From: Climacium dendroides
Lineage: Eukaryota; Streptophyta; Bryopsida; Hypnales; Climaciaceae
DNA length: 64,000 bases
Direction: 5' to 3'
Assembly (NCBI GenBank): GCA_950106755.1
Contig: OX467083.1
Span: 28,019,029-28,083,028 of the forward strand
Shown here: piece after piece, positions 21,830 to 30,687 of the stretch
Numbering within the stretch: position 1 is the first letter of the stretch
Layout of the letters: every line of letters starts with the position of its first letter
The notes under the pieces: generated by a model
Seen by the model: the letters and a program-made list of their open reading frames with translations, nothing else
The model's database searches: none
Told to the model about the DNA's origin: nothing
Position numbers and translations under genes: made by a program

Positions 21830-23053
21830 TCATGGGATGTCCAGTTTCTTCTGAATCTCACTCAACGTCTTCGCAGACTGCTGCAACTGCACCGTCTCCT
21901 CCTCCGTCAAGGGGCTATCCATAACGCCAATAATCCCCGCCCGCCCAATCTCCGCAGGCAAGCTCAGAAAAACCTCGTCTTGAATCCCATGAAACCCCTG
22001 CGCGCACACCGAAACTGGATGGATCCGCCGCTGATCCCGCAACAAGCTCTTCACCAGACTCGCCACGGAGTACCCAATTGCCCACGACGTGTAGCCTTTC
22101 AGCTTGATCACTTCATACGCGCCGTCCACCACCAAGCGATGAAGCTCCTGCAGCGTCCCTGTGCTGTACTTGATCTGCTTCTGCTCCAAATAGGCGATGA
22201 GCGGCACTCCCCCAATGCTGACGCTCGACCAGAGCGGCACGGAGCTGTCGCCGTGCTCGCCCACGATGTAGCCATGCACGTTCTGCGCGTTCACAGCAAG
22301 TCTGTCCGCCAACAGGAAGCGGAAGCGGGAGCTGTCGAGGTTGGTGCCGGAGCCGATGACGCGGTTGGGCGGGAGGCCGGAAAGCTTGTAAGCGACGTAC
22401 GTGAGCGCATCCACAGGATTTGAAATCACGAGAAGAGTAGTCTCGGGGGAATGTTCCACGAGCTGCGGGATGATGGTTTTGAACAGCGTCACATTCTTCT
22501 CCACGAGCGCGAGACGAGACTCGCCTTCGCGCTGACGGGCGCCCGCTGTGACGATGCAAATGTCGGAGCCGGCGGTGATGCTGTAATCCGTGTCGGCCAG
22601 AATGGTAGCCCGGGGAAGAAAAGCCGCCGCATGCTGAAGGTCCAGCATCTCGCCTTTCAGCTTGGCCTCCACGACGTCCACAAGCGCGATTTCGTCGCAG
22701 AGGTCTTGGGTTAAGATCGTCTGCGCGCACGCCATGCCCACGTTGCCCACTCCGACAACAGTCACTTTATACGTTCGTTTCACCACGCTCGGGGGACTCG
22801 AGCCGGGAATGAGCTTGAACAAGGTGCTCGCCACTTGCTCCGCGACGCGGAAGGCTGATTCCGGCGCGTGCTCACTCGTAACGTGAAGCACGCGGGCCGC
22901 GTTGCCCATAACCATGGCGCCTCCTTGCCGCTGGAGCTTCACATGATTTCGTGGCGTGAAGAATGCGCTCCGAAATGTGCTCCCAGCGCTCTTTACCGCA
23001 TTTGAAGTTGCTGGTGAGTGTACCATATCTCCGGAAGCAGCGAAATTCCTCAT
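21830..23053 (-). CDS. LDH: L-lactate dehydrogenase (plant type)
   Basis: NAD-dependent interconversion of pyruvate and lactate at the end of fermentation. Intronless, 407 residues from ATG at 23053 to TGA at 21830-21832; a longer frame reaches only a TTG codon and then a stop. The Rossmann motif GVGNVG is at 101-106, followed by QTILTQDL and EIALVD. GEMLDLQHAAAFLPR is near 134-148 and the substrate-loop motif GARQREGESR is at 171-180. SNPVDALTYVAYKLSG and SGTNLDSSRFR follow, the catalytic His is H268 in VGEHGDSS, and GYTSWAIGYS is near 320-329. This is an LDH, not malate dehydrogenase, pattern. Compared with the roughly 350-residue plant enzymes I remember, it has an extra N-terminus of about 50-60 residues rich in Ser, Ala and Arg (start to about 55), possibly an organelle-targeting peptide. 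It is strongly GC-rich. No disruption. Confidence 0.93.
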   Translation of the reverse strand: MRNFAASGDMVHSPATSNAVKSAGSTFRSAFFTPRNHVKLQRQGGAMVMGNAARVLHVTSEHAPESAFRVAEQVASTLFKLIPGSSPPSVVKRTYKVTVVGVGNVGMACAQTILTQDLCDEIALVDVVEAKLKGEMLDLQHAAAFLPRATILADTDYSITAGSDICIVTAGARQREGESRLALVEKNVTLFKTIIPQLVEHSPETTLLVISNPVDALTYVAYKLSGLPPNRVIGSGTNLDSSRFRFLLADRLAVNAQNVHGYIVGEHGDSSVPLWSSVSIGGVPLIAYLEQKQIKYSTGTLQELHRLVVDGAYEVIKLKGYTSWAIGYSVASLVKSLLRDQRRIHPVSVCAQGFHGIQDEVFLSLPAEIGRAGIIGVMDSPLTEEETVQLQQSAKTLSEIQKKLDIP

Positions 23054-23068
23054 CCTGGACAAAACGTT

Positions 23069-23134
23069 CTACCCTGTCTCACTCAGCAATCTGCTCACCA
23101 CACCAGTTACAAAACGAATTAATCGGAGGCTCAT
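23069..23134 (-). promoter_or_regulatory. In-frame upstream ORF of LDH with presequence-like peptide
   Basis: ATG at 23134 opens 21 codons ending in TAG at 23071-23069, then five sense codons lead to the LDH ATG at 23053, all in one frame. The peptide (MSLRLIRFVTGVVSRLLSE, then TG) has Arg at 4, 7 and 15, spaced hydrophobics and only one acid, which looks like a mitochondrial presequence. A uORF this close would lower LDH translation or rely on reinitiation. Readthrough would fuse it to LDH. An alternative is that the TAG is a recent mutation or sequence error. Confidence 0.5.
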
Positions 23135-23949
23135 CTACTGATTCTCAATGCAATTGACAAGAATTGACAGGAATTGACACAAAGCACCTTTTTAACCTAA
23201 AAATGAGAGCAATGGGGCGGTAAAAGTACCGAATTCTCTCTAAAACCTCACTCTGTCAATTACCCTCTCCTTCACTCGCAATTGCTAGCACACAATCTAC
23301 AATCGAACTATGTTGACTAGAATCACAGACGTTACTTCTAACTCCAGCTCTCAGATCAGAAACACCCAGCAAACCTAGAGACCGAGCGCACGAAGTTCAT
23401 CTCTTGCGAGCAAATGCACACGCCCCTCCAGTGCGATCGATCGAATTGCAAGGCCTAAAACTGTGAGAGATCAAATTGAGGGCTTGACTACCTGAAATCT
23501 AGAATAGATTGCACTGCGTGAGCTCGGAGAGCTTAGTGCGTGATCAATGGCGCAGAAATTCTGACAAGAATACAAGATTACTGGCACTTTATGTGCGCTC
23601 CCCGCGGCGAAGAAGCTTGATGCAAGAAACAGGGGAAGCCAGTTAGTTACATGCAGTGCAGGAGCAGAGCATCCGGCGATGCGGATGCCAAATGCCAAAT
23701 GGCCTGGACGAGGAGGACTTCAAGCTCGGCGAAGGTGAACACTCGTCCTATTTTGTAGAAGCCTCCCAGCGCTGCATGAAGGACGAGGTCCCCGAGAGAG
23801 CATCAGCAGTGTTACGCTGTAAGAGCATCGACACCCAGTCCTCCAAACAGTGCTGACGAAACGGGGGGCCCGAGCCCTGCAGCTCCCAGGCTGCTTCCGT
23901 TCCCCACTCATCCCCGCCCTCGAGCCTACACAATTTCATGCATTATGCA
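23135..23949. other. LDH upstream region, no gene supported
   Basis: Likely LDH 5' leader and promoter (minus strand) of moderate GC content. Short open frames on both strands near 23.47-23.94 kb overlap one another and lack recognisable content. Confidence 0.45.
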
Positions 23950-24167
23950 TTAACCCGTAAACGATGCAGAGCACGTTTTTTTGGCCAATGAATGATAAAG
24001 AATCTCTCCATGTAGGACAGCAGTGCAACTATTTATCTTCCAAATTTTGTGTGAAAAGCAAATGTCTTCTACAGTAATTTGTCTTCCAATGAGTGCTTTT
24101 GAACCAACAATTCACACTACCAAAACAGATGATTTCTACGGTGACTAGCTTATCATTTAAGGGTTAA
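23950..24167 (+). mobile_element. TTAA-bounded MITE, family A copy 3
   Basis: Bounded by TTAA at 23950-23953 and 24164-24167. The left end reads TTAACCCGTAAACGATGC. The reverse complement of the right end reads TTAACCCTTAAATGATAAGC. The inside carries ATGTAGGACAG, TGCAACTATTTATCTTCC, TTTTGTGTGAAAAGC, CTTCTACAGTAATTTG, CCAATGAGTGCTTTT and ACAGATGATTTC. First of three adjacent copies. Confidence 0.75.
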
Positions 24168-24174
24168 TCATGCA

Positions 24175-24461
24175 TTAACCCTTTAATAACCCATAAACAA
24201 TGCAGCCAACATTTTTTTGTTTGATGAATAACAAGGAATTCTCCTATAGCCAACGTTTTTTTGTTTGATGAATAACAAGGGGTTCTCCTATGTAGGACAG
24301 AAAATGCAACTATTTATCTTCCAAATTTTGTGTGAAAAGCGAATGTCTTCAACAATAGTTTGTCTTCTAATGAGTGCTTTTGCATTTTTTTTAAACCAAC
24401 AATTCACACCATACCAAAACAGATGATTTCCACGGTGACCGGCTCATTGTTTAAGGGTTAA
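24175..24461 (+). mobile_element. TTAA-bounded MITE, family A copy 4, with internal duplication
   Basis: Bounded by TTAA at 24175-24178 and 24458-24461. Same core and orientation as the copy before it. A block of about 47 bp around GTTTGATGAATAACAAGG is duplicated inside (about 24200-24290), making this copy longer than its neighbours. It is separated from copy 3 by the 7-bp spacer TCATGCA. Confidence 0.75.
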
Positions 24462-24468
24462 TCATGCA

Positions 24469-24717
24469 TTAACCCTTTAATAACCTATAAACGACACAAC
24501 CAACATTTTTTTGTCTAATGAATAACAAGGAATTATCTTGTGTAGGACAGAAATGCAACTATTCATCCTTGGAATTAGGGGTGGAAAGGAGAGATCTTCT
24601 ATAGTAGTTTGACTCCCAATGAATATTTTTGGTTTTTTTAAACCAAAAATATGATGATGTCACATGTTTCAAAAAGGGTTGATTTCCGCGATCACCAGCC
24701 CAGTGTTTAAGGATTAA
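24469..24717 (+). mobile_element. TTAA-bounded MITE, family A copy 5
   Basis: Bounded by TTAA at 24469-24472 and 24714-24717. Same orientation as copies 3 and 4. The spacer from copy 4 is again TCATGCA. It is slightly more diverged, with an extra segment around AAACCAAAAATATGATGATG near the right end. Confidence 0.75.
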
Positions 24718-25800
24718 GGTCTACACATCCAAAAAGTGGATGCGCCTTGGTCAACCTTGATTATAACTTTCAAAACAACTATTTTTAGAATTTGATTTAA
24801 GCAATGAAAATGAAGCTTAACAAATCTAGTGTCTACTCAATTTCAAAAATTTCAAAAATTTCAGAAATTGAAAGAATTATTAAAATTGAAAGCTCCATGT
24901 ATTAGAATCCAAATAACACAATATGGTGTGTTTTTCATTTGTATTTATATATTTTTGGATGGATTTGAAATTTAAATTATTCAATTATGTTTTTCATTCC
25001 ATCCTTCATTTATAGTAAGCATTATAGATTATTCTAATTGATGTAATTTTATTTCTTCTTTTAACTTTAAAAAATCATGATAATTTGATTTTTCCATCAA
25101 AATTACGAAAAAAAATATAAATATAAAATATAATTTTCTGCTAGTAAAAAATATCAAAATTTTATACACCAACTAAATAAAAGAATAAATTTGGGTTAAT
25201 AAGGTAGGAGCACCTATAAAAATGAGTGTATCCATGGGCGACACCTATTTTGGTACCTATATCCATGAGTTGTTGCTCTCATAACTGACAAGTCTAGAAA
25301 AGTAACGGTCATGGGTGACACCTGCGTCGGAAATGAATACATGAGGGTCCGATTCGTTGCATGATGCAGCATAGTTCTAAACATACAACATTGAATAAAT
25401 TAAAGATGTGGATGTGTCGGCGGTTTTGAATCTCTTACACAGTGGCAATGGGTGTAATTGTCACATTTATGAGTACAATCTACGGTGATTGCTTAGGTAA
25501 TGCATGTGGTTATGGGGATGAACGTGGCAGTACTAAATGTCATTATTGGCCATATTTGTAAATGAAAGTGGTGGCGTAGCCCTCACTACAACAATTGTTG
25601 TTGCTTCACACCATGAACTTAATTGAAGTGAAGATATTGCAAACTCAAATCGTTGTAACTTAATCATTGTGTACTTAGTTGAAGTTCAATTAAGTTACAG
25701 TTCATTATATGCTTAGCTGAAATTTCGAGAGAGTTCACGGGATCCATTGAAAGCATCGTAGACAAGGAGAGTTCGGCAATGAGCATAGTAACGACAAGTA
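24718..25800. other. AT-rich DNA, no gene seen
   Basis: No supported coding frame. Beyond about 25.2 kb the sequence becomes less AT-rich and may already belong to the pogo-type element that follows, but I could not find its terminal inverted repeats. Confidence 0.4.
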
Positions 25801-25995
25801 GACTGTGAGTGCTTCAAGTGAGTTGATCGACCTCACTGATCCAGTGACATTACTGCATTACAAAGAGCGTGAGTGCTTTCAGTGAGTTGATCGAATTCAC
25901 TGATCTAGTGACATTATTCCATTACAGAGACTGTGAATGCTTTAAGTGAGTTGATCAAACTCACTGATCTAGTGACATTACCGCATTACAGTCAT
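25801..25995 (+). repeat. Three tandem 67-bp units
   Basis: Three copies of a unit reading GTGAGTGCTT, AGTGAGTTGATCGA, CTCACTGAT, TAGTGACATTA and CATTACAGAG, beginning near 25801, 25868 and 25935. Each unit contains GAGTTGATC followed by CACTGATC. The array lies in the presumed 5' region of the pogo-type transposase and could be its subterminal repeats. Confidence 0.65.
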
Positions 25996-26450
25996 TGATC
26001 AAACAACTCAGAAATTTGAATTGATTAGTAGCTATGTGAGTGTATCCAAAATCACGCCAAAGCTTGTAGAATGACGTAGCATCAATATCGAAGCAAGATC
26101 AGAAGAACGTAGCATTACATTCTGTGCACATGGATACTGTCATCGAGGAAACGGGACATTCATTTAGAAGCGAACATGACATTCTACAAACATGGGCACC
26201 GGAACTGTACCAACCATTTGCAAACCATGGAGGAGGAATCTAGTCATCGTATTGCCAACAGTCGAGGCTTCCGCTGCAGAATGAATTCGACAACCTAGAC
26301 ATCTAAAGCCCACATGCGCGGAGAGGACCTGCTGCGGCAATTGGCTTCTACAATTAGAAGGGAGCTGGACAACCGCAATACAGCAGCTTCAACAACTTTG
26401 ACAAGCCAGCACCTGCAACGACAGAGCATAGTCGCGGTGCATCGGCAGCG

Positions 26451-28001
26451 ATGGAGCCCTGGTTTGGCGCGGCCCCGACGTTGGAGCACAACTTCAATAC
26501 CTCCGGTGGCAATGACGTCATCACGAGGTCGATGACTGCGCCGGCACTTGGAGCAGTCTCCGAACCTACACCAACAGTACCTCCGCCAAGCGAATCGAGC
26601 AGGAGCAAGAGAAAGCGGATGGGGACATGGTCAGACAATCAACTAGCAGCTGCAGTTGCAGCTGTGGATGCAGGCTGTGGGCTTGCAACTACGGCAAGAA
26701 ACTTCGGGGTTCCTACAACGTCCTTGAGGGACCACATTTACGGAAGAACAATCAAACGAAAAAAAGGACGCCAAGGGGTTCTAACCATGGAGGAGGAATC
26801 TGCATTGGTCAAGTGAATGTTAGTGATGTAGAAGCATGCACATCCTATTTGCATCATGGAGTTGAGGAGGAAAGTGGCTGAGATTATCCAAGATCGTTGG
26901 ACACCCTTCAAGGATGGTATTCCTGGGCGTGGATGGCTACGATGGTTTCGAAATCGCCATCTAGAGCTGACTTTGAGATCTCTTCAAGCTTTGGAGGAGG
27001 CATGTGCTAAGGGGTTAAATCCGAGTAGCGTGGCATCATTCTATGACAATGTGCAAGCAGCATACAAGCAACATGGATACCTACCATCTCACATTTGGAA
27101 TGCTGACAAAGCTGGAGCACAAGTGGGAAGGAGTGGAGGAGGGACTCTAGTGTTTGCAAGACAAGGTACTAGATTTGTGCATACAACAGGACCAAACACT
27201 AAGGAACACTTGACTGTCCTCTCATGTGTCAATGCTGTAGGCCATCACGTCCCAAACTTATATATATTCAAAGGTAAAAGAAGACATAGAAATTTCATCC
27301 TCAAATGTGAACTTGAAGCTGTCATGGCAATGCAGCCAAATGCTTGGATGACTACATTCTTATTCTCTAGTTGGATCTCTCGTTTCATTGACATTCTCAG
27401 TAAAAGGTATGGAATCTCACAAGAAAATAGACATCTACTGATTCTAGACGGTCACGGCTCTCATGTGACACTAGAGATGGTCTAGAAGGCCAAATCCCAA
27501 GGCCTTGGTATTATCACATTGCCTAGCCACACAAGCCACAGATTGCAACCACTAGATGTTAGTATCTTCAAGCCTTTCAAAGTGGCATTTCGAGCATGTA
27601 GAGACAGGTGGAGTATAGAAAACAAAGGCAGAGGTGCAAAAAAGGAAAAACTAATAGAGTGGGTGGGTACAACATTGAAGAAGGTACTCACATCATCAAA
27701 AATAACGAAGGGCTTTGAAGCCACTAGCATCTGGACACTACAGCGCAGTGCTATGGACAAGTACATGGCTCCTAGCTCTTATTACGTCGACCCCTACAAA
27801 GTTGAAGACGAGGAGGACGCCGAAAAGGAGCTTTCTGCCTCCAACGATGCAAGAACAGAAGACATCATCCCCGAAACCCAGCAGTCGCCGCAGCAGTACT
27901 TCATCGAGACAAAGTCTAATATCTCTAGCGGCAGTAGAAATACTGAGAGCGACGAGGATCTAGGGACGAACTTGCGACGGAATTTGTTTTCTCTCCCATG
28001 A
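26451..28001 (+). pseudogene. pogo/Tigger-type (DDE_1) transposase with three stop codons
   Basis: Tc1/mariner-superfamily transposase. One reading frame of 517 codons runs from ATG 26451 to TGA 27999-28001 with no frameshift but with stops at 26814 (TGA), 26829 (TAG) and 27483 (TAG). The N-terminus has a pipsqueak-type helix-turn-helix (about 59-98, WSDNQLAAAVAAVDAG, then ARNFGVPTTSLRDHIYGR) followed by a basic KRKKGR patch. A CENP-B-like second DNA-binding region follows (WLRWFRNRH). The catalytic core shows D219 (IWNADKAG, where the family usually has DETG), D333 (LLILDGHGSH) and D369 (HRLQPLDVSIFKPFK), a DD35D arrangement. All three stops can come from single transitions of Trp or Gln codons. 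The Asp-Glu to Asp-Lys change next to D219 is a further sign of decay. Inactive remnant. Confidence 0.85.
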
Positions 28002-28459
28002 GTTGAATGTCATGCATAGAGAGCATCACAAGCTTCGGAGCCACTCATTGATTATTCAAAATCTATTTTGATGACTTCAGACGAGTACATCTCTGCCATG
28101 ACTGCTAAAGTTGCATGGAAGGACACTACAACAATGACAGTGTTTTATGACTGCAGAATTATGACTGAGGATGATTGGCGACTACTTGCAGTCATATTCT
28201 TGAAGGCCAATACTTTGGGGAGAAATATGACTGCAAAATATGACTATCAGTCATTTTTACGCCTTGTACTTCACAAGTGTATACTATACGGCCATTAGGA
28301 ATACCAAAGTACTTCATAGGGAACGTGGGGAATATGTTTGGAAACGTTGAGTCATATTATCAATTATATTTTCATAGTAGTGAATTTTTTGTTTTTTTTG
28401 GGCAATTCAAGAAAAATACGGGCAATTTTTAAAAAAATATAAATAAGCCATCATTTAAA

Positions 28460-28605
28460 ATTTTGAAATCCTAATCACCTACTTTTTTCGGATTTTGAAT
28501 CCTAGTCACTACTTTTTTAGTGTTTTGAGACCCTAGCCATTATTTTTTAGGGTTTTAGAACCCTAGCCGCCACTTTTTAGGGTTTTGAAACCCTAGCCAT
28601 CACTT
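28460..28605 (+). repeat. Four tandem 38-bp units with TTTTAGGGTTTTG
   Basis: Units of the form ACTTTTTAGGGTTTTGAAACC followed by CTAGCC are repeated about four times, with the first unit most diverged (CGGATTTTGAATCCTAG). Each unit contains a short inverted repeat (GGGTTTTGAAACCC). The TTTAGGG resemblance to plant telomeres is only in part of the unit, so this is not telomeric DNA. Confidence 0.6.
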
Positions 28606-29130
28606 CTTGTGGTTCTTCTTCCTTACCTTCTATTGTCTCTTAGCTCTCATTTGTTGTTTCTTTTTGTTGCATCTCAACTCTTGTTTCTTGTTGCTCTTTA
28701 CTTCATGTTTCTTGCTTCTTATTATTGCATCTAAATTTGTTTTTTCTCTTGCATTTGAACTCTTTCTTCTTTTTAGTTCTTGTTTTGTAGTTCTTGCTTC
28801 TTATTTCTTCTTATTGCATGTACACTCTCATTTCTTGTTGTTTCTTGTTATGTCTTAGTTGGTGCTTTTTGTTTTTTCTTGTGTCTTAGTTGTTGCTTTT
28901 TATTTTCTCTTGTGTCTTAATTGTTACTTCATGTTATGTCTTAGTTGTTGTTTCTTGTTTTGTGTTTCTTCTTGCGTTTTAGTTGTTGTTTCTTGTTTCT
29001 TGCTGTGTCTTAATTGTTACTTAGTTGTTGCTTCTTATTTCTTGTTGCATCTTAACTTTTACTTCTTGTTATTTCTTAATACTTATCTTTTTTTGTTGTT
29101 TCCTCCATCATCAATTTTATTCTTCCTATC
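28606..29130 (+). repeat. Pyrimidine-biased low-complexity tract (TTGTTTCTTGTTGC)n
   Basis: About 500 bp dominated by TTGTTTCTTGTTGCNTCTTA-like words. It translates as Phe/Leu/Cys-rich open frames on the plus strand (28607-29134), which come from base composition, not from genes. Confidence 0.65.
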
Positions 29131-29579
29131 CTAAACTTGAGCTACATATTTTCTGTTGTTATAAGCCTTTGAAGGTTGAGCTTTGTTGTTCAATCACTAA
29201 AAATTAACCTCTCATTTCTTTAATTGTATATGTAGGCACGAAAAGTTGAAACAAAAACATTGGAGGTTACTTACAACCCAATGAAGCCATCTTCACATTA
29301 TTGTAAGGATTGTAGGCCTTATTGGATTGTGTGAATGATTCATTGTGATATATATATTTTGTATTAGTGACTAATAAATGTCAATGAAGATAGTTGTATT
29401 TGTTCTTGCATTTTCCTTCTTTAATATGATTATCTCTCATACATCTCTAAAATCATATATTATGTATTCATTTTTAATTGAATGAGGCTTTTTATTTAAT
29501 TGTCAAATCATCTTGATGTATGATAGTTATATATCATGTTCATTTAAAATGCATTAAAAATGTGATTGTAGTTAGTAAT

Positions 29580-30105
29580 ATGACTGACAAGAGTCGTATT
29601 CTACATCATTCAAAAATATAACTCATGAGAATCATTTTTCACATTAACAAGAATATAACTCACCGCAATCATATTTCACATTACTGCAAAATATGACTCA
29701 CCCTAGTTATATTCCATGTAACCAAAAAATATGACACATTACAATCATATTCCATGTTACTACAAAATATGACTAACCGCAGTCATATTCCATATCATTG
29801 CAAAAAATGACTCACCACAGTCATATTTCACATCATTGCAAAATATGATTCATTGTAGTCATATTCCACGTTACTACAAAATATGACTCACCGCAGACAT
29901 ATTCCACATTACTGTAAAATATGATTCATCGCAGTCATATTTCACATCACTGCAAAATATGACTCACCGCAGTCATATTCCATGTTACTGCAAAATATGA
30001 CTAACCACAGTCATATTCCATATCATCAAAAAATATGACTCACCACAATCATATTCCACGTCATCAAAAAATATAACTCAACACAATCGTATTCCACGTA
30101 GGATT
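29580..30105. repeat. Palindromic 37-bp satellite, about 14 copies
   Basis: A 37-bp unit repeated about 14 times, consensus ATATGACTCACCGCAGTCAT, then ATTCCACNTTACTGCAA. Each unit contains the inverted repeat ATATGACT / AGTCATAT around a 6-bp centre. The same motif is scattered before the array (28068-28265) and after it (30220-30350, TATGACTCACTGCAGTCATA). It looks like subterminal repeats of a DNA transposon. Confidence 0.8.
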
Positions 30106-30402
30106 TTTTTTTTTGCCCGGGCAACCCAAGAAAAAGTAAAAAAAATCCTAGGATAGTCAAAGTATACACCTAGTTGACATACTATGGCTAAAAATGGATA
30201 TTTATACCCCTCAACCCATATGACTGCCAATATGACTGATGTCTGAAGCGACTGCTTCTAAACGACTGAAGTCAGTCATATTCCGAGTCATTTACAGTGA
30301 TTTCTGCGTGAGTCATATTTTTTTATTTTATGACTCACTGCAGTCATATTTTGCAATCATAAAACACTGCTTTTGTTGTTTCCGGAAGTTGTCACCAAAG
30401 AA

Positions 30403-30687
30403 CACGAGGAATGAAAGGCTCAAGCTGAGTAATGGAAAGCACAGAGACTTGAAGAGAAGGCGAAGTGAGAAGCGGATAAGGTCCTCCGACGACTACAAAC
30501 AGAGAAAAAGAGAGCAGATCGCGAGCGGGAGCGCCTGAGGAAAGCAGCAGAGAAAGCTCAAAAGGCATCAGAGACAAAAGGGAGGAGGCACAAACGAAGC
30601 GCTCTACAATCCAACGGCAAAAACGGAGAGATTCCGCCACCCACTCCAACTTTCTCGCATTCAACGGGAACCCCAACGGCTAGAAGG
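30403..30687 (+). pseudogene. Decayed coiled-coil exon ending at a splice donor
   Basis: One frame reads a strongly charged helix: AQRLEEKAK, a stop, EADKVLRRLQTEKKRADRER, ERLRKAAEKAQKASETKGRR, then a Pro/Ser-rich tail PPPTPTFSHSTGTP. Stops at 30412, 30433 and 30472 sit where Trp or Gln codons would fit the repeat pattern. The frame ends at AGAAG/GTAAGT, a perfect donor site. I read it as one exon of a dead gene or of a transposon-carried gene. The family is not recognised. Overlapping frames on the minus strand are less protein-like. Confidence 0.45.

Noticed and set aside
21629..22423. 264-codon plus-strand frame opposite LDH
   Set aside because: Antisense shadow of LDH; no recognisable domain and LDH homology is unambiguous.
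22113..22730. 205-codon minus frame and other long frames across LDH
   Set aside because: All overlap the LDH coding sequence in other frames and are explained by its GC bias.
28460..28605. Interstitial telomere-like repeat (TTTAGGG)
   Set aside because: The 7-mer occurs once per 38-bp unit within a different longer repeat, so it is not a telomeric tract.
28607..29134. Phe/Leu/Cys-rich open frames of 83 and 91 codons resembling membrane proteins
   Set aside because: They come from a TTGTTTCTTGTTGC-type low-complexity tract, not from a protein gene.
29580..30105. CRISPR-like array (regular repeats and spacers)
   Set aside because: The whole 37-bp unit repeats, including the would-be spacers, and the setting is eukaryotic nuclear DNA.
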